DNA of 64,000 bases from Reyranella sp. CPCC 100927. GTDB lineage: Bacteria > Pseudomonadota > Alphaproteobacteria > Reyranellales > Reyranellaceae. The notes below the pieces were generated by a model. That model had not been told where the DNA came from. It saw only the letters and a list, made by a program, of their open reading frames with translations, and did not search any database. Each line of letters starts with the position of its first letter. Position 1 is the stretch's first letter. Both the position numbers and the translations under genes were made by a program. This document shows positions 41,574 to 51,200 of this stretch, in pieces. Where the stretch lies: the NCBI RefSeq assembly GCF_007859315.1, contig NZ_VOHA01000001.1, forward strand, positions 496,001-560,000, in the 5' to 3' direction.

Positions 41574-44500
41574 ATGTCGACGAGCCCGGTTTCGATTCCA
41601 CAACCACGCGTACGGCCGATCGTCGGCAATGTGCCGGATGTTGGTTTTGAGATCCCGATCCAGAACATGATGAAGCTCGCCGAGGAGCACGGGCCGATCT
41701 ATCGGCTCGCCTTCCCGGGTGGCGGATCAATCCTGGTGTTGAGCTCGGTTGAGCTGGTGAGCGATGCGTGTGATGAGACGCGGTTCGAAAAGTTCGTCCA
41801 CGGTGCGCTGAAGCATATCCGGGATTTCGCCGGTGACGGGCTGTTCACGGCCTACGGGACCGAGCCCAACTGGTCCAAGGCGCACCGCATCCTGATGCCG
41901 GCGTTCGGGCCGGCGTCGATGCGCAACTACTTCGACGACATGCTTGATATCGCCGACCAGATGCTGACGCGCTGGGAACGGTTCGGGCCGGCGGCACCGA
42001 TCGACGTTGCCGACAACATGACCCGCCTGACGCTCGATACCATCGCGCTGTGCGGCTTCGGCAATCGCTTCAATTCCTTCTATCAGCGCGAGATGCACCT
42101 GTTCGTGGATGCCATGGTGCGGGCGTTGGCCGAGGCCGGCAACCGCACCAACCGCGTGCCGCTACAGACACGCCTGATGCTGATGACGCAGCGGCAGTAT
42201 GATTCTGACTGCCGCCTGATGCACCAGATCACCGATGAGGTGATCGCCGAGCGCCGCCGGCTCAGCCCCGACGAGGCGCCGCGCGACCTGCTCAACCTGA
42301 TGCTGACGGCGAAGGATCCGATCACAGGCGATCGTCTCGATGACGCCAACATCCGCAATCAGCTCGTGACGTTCCTGATCGCCGGCCACGAGACAACCAG
42401 CGGCCTGCTGTCCTTTACGACTCACCTGTTGCTTGAGAATCCGGAGATGCTGGCCCGTGCCCGCGCCGAGGTCGATGCGGTCCTGGGCGACGGCGTGCCC
42501 CGCTTCGAGGATATCGCCAAGCTCGCCTACATCGATCAGGTGCTGCGCGAATCGATCCGGATCTGGCCGACGGCACCGTTGTTCGCGGTGCGGGCCAAGG
42601 AAGACACCCTGCTGGCCGGACGTTATCCCCTGAAGAAGGGCGATGTGCTCTCCATCCTGACGCCGTCGCTGCATCGCGATCCGGCGGTGTGGACGGATCC
42701 CGGACGCTTCGATCCCGATCGCTTCACGCCTGAACTGCGGGAAAAGATTCCGCCACAGGCCTGGCTGCCGTTCGGCAACGGCGTGCGCGCTTGCATCGGA
42801 CGGGCCTTCGCTTGGCAGGAATCGCTGCTGGTGATCGCCATGATGCTGCAGCGCTTCGACCTGCGGACCACGGCACCCTACAAGCTGGTCGTCAAGGAAA
42901 CGCTGACTCTGAAGCCCGAGGGCCTCAAGATCTACGCCCGCGTGCGCAAGCAGGTGGCGCGCACGATGGCGACGCGGATGGCGCCGGTGCCGACCGCCGC
43001 GCCGGCGCCCGCCGCCGCGGCGGTGCCGTCGCACGGCACGCCTTTGCTGCTGCTGTACGGCTCGAACTCCGGCTCGTCCGAGGCGTTCGCGCGGCGCATC
43101 GCCAGCGATGGCCAGGCCCGCGGCTATGCCGTCAAGGTGGCGCCGCTCGACGACTACGCTGGCATGCTGCCCAAGGAAGGCGCCGTGGGCGTGGTGACGG
43201 CATCGTATAACGGCCAGGCACCCGACAATGCGCGCAAGTTCCTGACCTGGCTGGCCGGCGTGCCGGACGGTGCGCTGATGGGCGTGCGCTATGCGCTGTT
43301 CGGCTGCGGCAATCGCGACTGGACGATGACCTACCAGACCGTACCCAAGCAGATCGACGACCTGTTGAGCCGCGCGGGGGCGCAGTCGTTCATGGAGCGC
43401 GGCGAGGGCGATGCGCGGGCCGATTTCTTCGGCGATTTCGAGAAATGGTACGGCGCATTCTGGCCGACCGTGTCGTCGACCTTGGGCGTCGCCTTGGCCG
43501 AGGTTGCCGGTGGTCCCCTGTACGACGTCGAGGTCGTGCCGTCGGCCAGCCTGCAGCTGGTCGAGGAGAACAAGCTCGATTTCGCCGTCATCAGCGACAA
43601 CCGCGAACTGGTCGACATGACGTCGCCGCTGGGCCGCTCGAAGCGGCATCTTGAGTTCACGTTGCCGGAAGGCATCACCTACGCCGCGGGCGACTACCTG
43701 GCGGTGCTGCCGGAGAACCACCCCGATCTGATCGATCGCGCCGCGCGCCGCATGGGGCTGCGTCCGGACGCGGCGGTGGTTCTGCGCTCCACACGTGGAG
43801 CGATGGCGGCGTCGCTGCCCACGGATCGGCCTGTCTCGATCCAGGAGCTGTTCGGCCGCCATGTCGAGCTGTCGGCGCCGGCGACCCGCAAGAATGTCGA
43901 GCAACTGGCTGCACTCAATCCCTGTCCGCCGCACAAGATGGAACTCGCGGCCATCGCCGAGGATCCCGAGCGCTACCAGGCCGAGATCCTGAAGAAGCGC
44001 GTCAGCGTGCTGGAGCTGCTCGAGGCCTGGCCGTCCTGCGACGTCAATCTCGGGCAGTTCCTCGAGATGCTGCCGGCGATGCGCGTACGCCAATACTCCA
44101 TCTCGTCATCGCCGCGCATGGACCCGGCACAGTGCAGCCTGACGGTGGCCGTCGTCGATGCGCCGGCCTGGTCGGGCCAGGGCCAGTTCCGCGGCACCTG
44201 CTCGAGCTACCTGTCACGCATGAAGGTCGGCGATCAGGTCCCGGTGGCCATCAAGACGCCGAACGTGCCTTTCCATCCGCCGGCGTCGAACGCCACGCCC
44301 GTCGTGATGATCTGCGCCGGCACCGGCCTGGCGCCGTTCCGCGGCTTCGTCCAGGAACGCGCGTTGCGCGACGCTGCCGGCGAGAAAGCCGGGCCGGCGT
44401 TGCTGTTCTTCGGTTGCGATCATCCCGATGTCGATTTCCTCTATCGCGAGGAACTGGAGGCCTGGGAGCGCGACGGCATCGTCTCGCTGCTGCCGGCGTT

Positions 44501-44753
44501 CTATCGCAGGCCCGAAGGCGACATCACCTTCGTGCAGCATCGGCTGTGGCAGGAGCGCGAGAAGGTGCGGGCCCTGTTCCGCCAGGGTGCCATCGTGTTC
44601 CTGTGCGGTGATGGCCTCAACATGGCGCCGGCGGCGCGGCAGACGCTGGCCGACATCTACAAGGAGACCGTCGGCTGCACCGACGAACAGGCCTCGGTCT
44701 GGCTGGCTGAAATGGAACGCTCCGGCCGCTACGTCCCCGACGTCTTCGCCTGA
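41574..44753 (+). CDS. Self-sufficient cytochrome P450/NADPH-P450 reductase fusion (CYP102 type)
   Basis: A 1059-residue fusion, close in size to CYP102A1 (about 1048). ATG 41574 has GGGAGG upstream. The P450 part shows AGHETTSG (residues 270-277, I helix), ExxR at E326/R329 and the haem loop FGNGVRACIGRAF with ligand Cys407. A Pro/Ala-rich linker is followed by the FMN flavodoxin domain (LLLYGSNSGSSEAFARRIA, from about 490). The FAD/NADPH part has RQYSISSSP from R839, GTCSSYLS, MICAGTGLAPFRGFVQER and the C-terminal YVPDVFA. It hydroxylates fatty acids or similar substrates with NADPH and O2, in the cytoplasm. A palindromic repeat ends the unit. Confidence 0.95.
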   Translation: MSTSPVSIPQPRVRPIVGNVPDVGFEIPIQNMMKLAEEHGPIYRLAFPGGGSILVLSSVELVSDACDETRFEKFVHGALKHIRDFAGDGLFTAYGTEPNWSKAHRILMPAFGPASMRNYFDDMLDIADQMLTRWERFGPAAPIDVADNMTRLTLDTIALCGFGNRFNSFYQREMHLFVDAMVRALAEAGNRTNRVPLQTRLMLMTQRQYDSDCRLMHQITDEVIAERRRLSPDEAPRDLLNLMLTAKDPITGDRLDDANIRNQLVTFLIAGHETTSGLLSFTTHLLLENPEMLARARAEVDAVLGDGVPRFEDIAKLAYIDQVLRESIRIWPTAPLFAVRAKEDTLLAGRYPLKKGDVLSILTPSLHRDPAVWTDPGRFDPDRFTPELREKIPPQAWLPFGNGVRACIGRAFAWQESLLVIAMMLQRFDLRTTAPYKLVVKETLTLKPEGLKIYARVRKQVARTMATRMAPVPTAAPAPAAAAVPSHGTPLLLLYGSNSGSSEAFARRIASDGQARGYAVKVAPLDDYAGMLPKEGAVGVVTASYNGQAPDNARKFLTWLAGVPDGALMGVRYALFGCGNRDWTMTYQTVPKQIDDLLSRAGAQSFMERGEGDARADFFGDFEKWYGAFWPTVSSTLGVALAEVAGGPLYDVEVVPSASLQLVEENKLDFAVISDNRELVDMTSPLGRSKRHLEFTLPEGITYAAGDYLAVLPENHPDLIDRAARRMGLRPDAAVVLRSTRGAMAASLPTDRPVSIQELFGRHVELSAPATRKNVEQLAALNPCPPHKMELAAIAEDPERYQAEILKKRVSVLELLEAWPSCDVNLGQFLEMLPAMRVRQYSISSSPRMDPAQCSLTVAVVDAPAWSGQGQFRGTCSSYLSRMKVGDQVPVAIKTPNVPFHPPASNATPVVMICAGTGLAPFRGFVQERALRDAAGEKAGPALLFFGCDHPDVDFLYREELEAWERDGIVSLLPAFYRRPEGDITFVQHRLWQEREKVRALFRQGAIVFLCGDGLNMAPAARQTLADIYKETVGCTDEQASVWLAEMERSGRYVPDVFA

Positions 44754-45252
44754 AATCCTGGGAGCGCGGGCGTCCCGCCCGCTCATGAGCGGGCCAGAGG
44801 CCCGCGCTCCCAGGAGATTATTCCAGGGGCCGATTTTTGGACTCCTTGATGCGCTATGGGCGCTACCCATATCGCCGCGACGAACCTCGGTGCGCCCCTT
44901 CGCTCGTATCAATGAAGATTGTGACTCGCGGTAACGAAACACACGTCCAGAACACCTCCGACGTACTTAAATTTGTTTTCCGTCATTGTTGTCATTGTTG
45001 TCACGCGTTTTGGGACAGCAAAAATATTACCGGGAATGCGACGCTGAACTTATCCCGCGGCGTCAGCTCCGTGTCACGTAGCTGTGAACGCGAAGACACA
45101 GACCTGTAAATTCTCATCGCTACGAAAGGCATCCCTCGCGTTCCCTGCGCGCCTTTCAACGGTCTGCTGCCCCGCTCGTCATCCACGACACAGCGTCGCG
45201 CCGCGTGCGCGACTCCGGCGGTGATGCGGCCTGACAACAGGAGGATAGCTTC
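44754..45252. other. Non-coding 499-bp region before the giant RTX gene
   Basis: No credible gene is present. It begins with a palindromic repeat, then GCCGATTTTTGGACTC near 44831-44846, which is shared with the intergenic region near 3866. TGTCATTG-like units repeat every 9 nt at 44980-45007. GTACTTAAATTTG near 44961 is the most AT-rich point and a plausible promoter zone. An AGGAGG ribosome site lies just before the next ATG. Confidence 0.55.
44757..44814. repeat. Second dispersed hairpin family, full copy
   Basis: CCTGGGAGCGCGGGCGTC and GCCCGCGCTCCCAGG in inverted orientation around CCCGCTCATGAGCGGG. It begins 4 nt after the CYP102 stop and could terminate it. It matches the copy at 30387-30465 but has a shorter loop. 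Confidence 0.8.
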
Positions 45253-48200
45253 ATGTCGGCCATCTACCACGCGCTCGCATCCGGCCCGTTGACGCAATCC
45301 TGGAACGACGCGGGCCTGATCACCGCCAATGACAGTTGGGCCGGCGTGCCGAGCATCGAAGGTTTCCTGGGCGACATCGACGCGGGATCCCCGACGGGCG
45401 TTGATCCGCGCACGCTGACGGCGGCCAACCTGGGCGCGCTCGATGTGATTGCCAATCAGACCGCGCCCAACACGCTGACCGCGGGTGGTGTTGCCGAGTT
45501 CGCCATCGCTGACCCGACGATCGCGCTGAATGGCTCGGGGACGGCGGATGCGCCCAGTCTCGTGATCTACCTTGATGCAACCGGCCAGCAGGACGTGCGG
45601 GTCCGGTTCAACGTGCGCGATCTGGACGCCTCGACTGACGATGCGGTCCAGCAGGTCGCGGTCCAGTATCGTGTCGGTGCCTCGGGTACCTGGACGAATG
45701 TCGCGGGTGGCTATGTCGCTGATGCCACGACGGTCGGTGCGGCAAGCCAGGTGACCGCGGTCGATGTCTCCCTGCCGGCCGATGCGGCCAATCAGTCGCA
45801 GATCCAGGTGCGCATTCTGACGACGAACGCGGCCGGCAGTGACGAGTGGGTGGGTATCGACGACATCCAGGTGACGAGCACGGTATTGGGTGGCGGTGGC
45901 CCCGATACCACGCCGCCGTCACTGGTCTCGTCCAGCCCGGCTGACAATGCCACGGGTATCGCGACGTCGGCGAATATCGTGTTGACCTTCAATGATGCGG
46001 TGCAGGCGGGCAGCGGCGACATCACCATCTCCAATGGTGCCGGGGATGTGCGCACCATCACCGTCGGTACCGCCGATACCGATGGTACGGTCACGTTCAA
46101 CGGCAATACCGCCACCATCGATCTGGCGGTCGACCTTGCGGCCGGCACTGCCTATGACGTGGTCGTCGCGTCCGGCGCGATCCAGGACGACGCCGGCAAT
46201 GCCTTCGCCGGTATCGCCGCTGATGCACTCGACTTCACGACCGCGCCGGCGGCACAGACGGTCGCGATCTATACGATCCAGGGTGCGGGCCACGTGTCGG
46301 CCTTCGCCGGCCAGACGGTGACGACCCGGGGCGTGGTGACTGCAGTCGATAGCAACGGCTTCTACATTCAGGACCCGACCGGCGATGGCAATATCGCGAC
46401 GTCGGACGGCATCTTCGTGTTCACCAGCAGCGCGCCCTCTGTAACGGTCGGCCATCTGGTCAGCGTCAACGGCCAGGTCAGCGAATTCACACCCAATGGC
46501 GCGGCACCGGGCAGCCTGTCCCTTACTGAGATCACCGCTACGGCGGCGAACATCACGGATCTCGGCGTTGGTCCCGCGATCGTGGCGACGCAACTCGGCG
46601 GCTCGGCCGGACGCAAGCCGCCGACCGAGGTTCTTGACGACGACGGTCTCACCACGTTCGACCCGGTCCATGACGGCATTGATTTCTACGAAAGCCTCGA
46701 GGGCATGCTGGTCACGGTGAAGAACCCCGTGGCCACCGGCCCGACCAGCGATTTCGGCGAGATCTACACGGTCGTCGACAACGATGACGATCCGGCCAAC
46801 GGGCTCAACGCCACGGGCCTCACCGACCGTGGCACGATCCTGGTCGAAGGCGGTCAGCCGGCATTTGGTGACACCAATACGGTTGGCGGCGACTTCAATC
46901 CGGAGCGTATCCAGATCGACGATGACAGCGGGGTGCTGGCGGGTTTCGTGTCACCGGACGTCAATGCCGGCGCGCGGCTCAGCGATGTGACCGGGGTCGT
47001 CGGCTACGATTTCGGCAACTATCAGATCACGCCGACCCAGACCTTCACCGTGGCCAACCCGGGTTCCTTGACGCGGGAGACCACGTCGGTCACCGGCTCT
47101 GCCGAGCGCATTACGATCGCCTCGTATAACGTCGAGAATCTCGATCCCAAGGTCGAGGACATCAATCTGGTGGCCGGTGCGACGCCAGCGCAGCGCCAGG
47201 CCAATGTCGATGACGACACGGCGAAGTTCACGCAGATCGCCAGCCAGATCCTGGACAACCTGCGGGCGCCGGATATCCTGGCGCTTCAGGAAGTGCAGGA
47301 CAACGACGGTGCCGAACTCAGCGCGGTGACATCGGCATCGGCGACCTTGCAGCGGCTGGTCGACACGATCAACGCGGCAGCCGCTGCCGCCGGCAGTTCG
47401 GCGCAGTATGCTTTCCAGGACAATCCGTTCATCGGCGACGATCTCAATGGTGGACAGCCCGGCGGCAACATTCGCACGGCATTCATCTATCGTGTCGATC
47501 GTGGCGTCGACCTGATCGAGAGCTCGCTGCGCACGATTGACGCCAACGGCAATCCGACAACGTCCGTCGGCTCGAATACCGATCCGTCGAATCCGTTCTT
47601 CCAGTCGCGCCTGCCACTGGCCGCTACTTTTACGTTCAACGGCGAGGAAATTACCGTCATCGACAATCACTTCTCGTCCAAGGGCGGCAGCGGCGCGCTG
47701 TTCGGATCGGACCAGCCGCCGCTCAACGGTGCCGAGGCGGCGCGCGCCGCCCAGGCCCAGGCGGTCAACACCTATGTCGACTCGCTGCTGGCAAGCAATG
47801 CCAACGCAAGGGTCCTGGTGACGGGCGACCTCAACGAGTTCGAGTTCGAGGAACCGATCAAGGTGCTGGAAGGCCGCGCGACCTACCAGGACGGGCCCGA
47901 TGCCGACGCCGCGCCTGAGTACACGCCGGGTGGCACGCAGGTGCTCACTGTTCTGGGTAGTCTGCTGCCACCATCCGAGAGCTACGACTACAACTTCGAG
48001 GGCAACGCCCAATCGCTCGACCAGATGGCGGTCACGACAAGCCTGCGCAGCTCTGCCCGGTATGACGTCGTGCACATCAACTCGGAATTCGCCGATCAGG
48101 TCAGCGACCACGATTCACTGATTGCGAGCTTTGCCATGACGCCGGCCCTGTCGACGACGCCCACCAACGATGTGACTGCCGCGCAGGTTGGCCGCGTCAG

Positions 48201-51200
48201 TCTCGCCGGTGCCGAAATCTCGGCATTCGATCCCAGCAGCGACCGGCTGTTCGTGACGTCCAGCTCGGGCCTGCAGGTCGTCAACCTGGCCAATCCCGCG
48301 GCGCCGGCGCTGCTCGCGACCATCGATTTTACCGCCCTGGGCTTCGCCAGCACCGACATCACCAGCGTTGCCGTGAAGAACGGGATCGTCGCGGTGGCAC
48401 TGCCGAACAGCGACAAGACGCTGCCCGGCAAGGTGGTGTTCCTGAACGCGGCAGACGGTGCCTTGCTGGGCTCGGTCGACGTCGGCGCCTTGCCGGACAT
48501 GCTGACCTTCACGGCCGACGGTAAGAAGGTCCTCGTTGCCAACGAGGGTGAAGTACCGGCATCGGGCACCGATCCCGATGGTTCGGTCAGCATCATCGAT
48601 CTCTCCGGTGGCGTGGCGTCGGCAACGGTGCAGACCGCGACGTTCACGGCATTCAATGGCCAGGAGGACGCGCTGCGCGCCGAAGGTGTGCGCATCTTTG
48701 CCGGCAAGACCGTCGCGCAGGACGTCGAACCGGAATACATCGCAATCTCGCCTGACGGCACGACGGCGATGGTGACCCTGCAGGAGGCCAATGCCGTGGC
48801 GCTGCTCGATATCGCGACGGCAACTTTCACTGACATCGTGCCGCTGGGCCTGAAGAACTGGGCCGGGCTGCAGATCGATGTCAGCGATCAGGATGGTGGC
48901 ATCAACCTGGTGAACAACGCGCCGATCTTCGGCATGTACATGCCCGACGCGATCGCCGCGTACCAGGTCGGTGGCCAGACCTACTATGTGATGGCCAACG
49001 AAGGTGATGACCGCGATGACTTCCTGACGCCTGATGAGACGATCCGGGTCGGCAACACGAATTATGACCTGGATGACAGCACGTTCCCCAATGAAGCGGC
49101 TTTGAAGGAAAGCGCCGCATTGGGACGCCACTCGGTCTCCAATGCGCCCGGCCTGCGCGGCGACACCGATGGTGACGGTGATATCGACCAGATCCTGACC
49201 TACGGCGGCCGGTCCTTCTCGATCGTCGACGCCCAGGGCAACCGTGTGTTCGACAGCGCTGATCTCATCGAGCGCATTGCGGTGCAGGCGCCAGGCTTGT
49301 TCGATGACACGCGCAGTGACAACAAGGGCGCCGAGCCGGAGGGCATCACCGTCGGTACGGTGGGCGATCGTACCTACGCTTTCGTCGCGCTGGAGCGGTC
49401 CAATACGACACTGATGTTCGACATCACCAGCCCCGATCACGTCTCCTACACAGGCCTGTTGCAGACCCCTGGAGACGTCAGTCCCGAGGGCGTCCTCTTC
49501 ATCTCGGCCGCCGACTCGCCCAACGGCCAGAACCTGGTCGTGGTCAGCAACGAGGTGAGCAACACCGCCACGGTCTACCAGATCACGCCGCCGACGCCGC
49601 CGAATTTCACGCTGCAGCTGCTGCACATGTCGGACGGCGAAGCCGGCCTGCTGGCGGGTGACACGGCGCCGATCATGGGCGCGCTGATCGATCGGTTCGA
49701 CGATCAGTACGCCAACACGCTCATCCTGTCAGGCGGTGACAACTTCCTGCCGGGACCGTTCCTCAACGCGGGCACCGACCCGTCCCTCAATTCCGTCATC
49801 GGCGCCACGGCTCCCGGACGTCCCGACATCGCGATCCTGAACGCGTTCGGTGTCGAGACCTCGACGATCGGCAATCACGAGTTCGACCTCGGCTCGACCG
49901 TGCTGCGCGATGCTTTCACGCCGTCAGGCGCCTGGGTGGGAGCGAAGTTCCCGTATCTGTCGGCCAATCTCGACTTCACGAACGACAGTGCCCTGGCACC
50001 CCGGACGACCACAGGCGGTCAGGAGGCGTCGACGATCGCCGGCCGTATCGCGCCGTCGGCCATCATCACCGAGGGCGGCGAGCGGATCGGAATCGTCGCG
50101 GCCACGACCCAGGTGCTGGAGCGGATCTCCTCGCCCAACGGCACCGAGGTCAAGGGCTTCCCGACCGCCGGCCAGCCCGGCGACAACGAGGAAGTCGACG
50201 ACATGGCGCTGCTGGCCTCGCAGTTGCAGCCGATCATCGACGGCCTGATCGCGCAAGGCGTCAACAAGATCGTCGTGACGTCGCACCTGCAGAGCATCGC
50301 CAACGAGAAGCAGCTGGCAACCCTGCTGCGCGGCGTCGACATCATCCTGGCGGCCGGCTCGAACACCCGGTTGGGTGATGCCGACGACGTGCCGGCAACA
50401 TTCCCCGGACACGAGGCGAATTTCGCGGACACCTATCCCATCGTGACGGCCGGCGTCGACGGCGCGCCGACGCTGATTGTGAACACCGATGGTGAGTACA
50501 CCTACCTGGGCCGGCTGGTGGTCGAATTCGACGCCAACGGCGTCATCGATGTCTCCAAGCTCGACGACTACCAGGCGATCAACGGCGCTTACGCCTCCAA
50601 TCAACAGACGCTGGAGCGAGTCTACGGCGACGACATCGACCAGGCCTTCGCCGAAGGCTCCAAGGGCGATCAGGTGCGTGACATCACGCAGGCCGTCGAT
50701 GCGGTGATTGCCGACAAGGACGGCAACATCTTCGGCTACACCGACGTCTACCTCGAAGGTGAACGTGCCTTTGTGCGCACCCAGGAGACCAACTTCGGCA
50801 ATATCAGCGCCGATGCCAACAGCTTCGCGGCGCGCGCAGCGGTCGGCGAGGGCACCTTCCTGGTGTCGCTCAAGAACGGTGGCGGTATCCGGGCCCAGAT
50901 CGGCTCGATCGACGACGACACGGGCAACAAGATTCCACCGGCGGCCAATCCCGATGCCGGCAAGCCTGCCGGCGCCATCTCGCAACTCGATATCGAGAAT
51001 GCGCTGCGGTTCGACAACAAGCTGATGGTGTTCGACACCACTCCGCAGGGTCTGCTGAACATCCTGAACTGGGGTGCCGGCTTGTCCGCCAACAACGGCG
51101 GCTTCCCGCAGATCGGTGGCGTGCGGTTCTCGTTCGACCCGGACCTGCCAGGAAACAACGGCTCGACACCGGGGTCGCGTATCCGCGATGTTGCGCTGGT

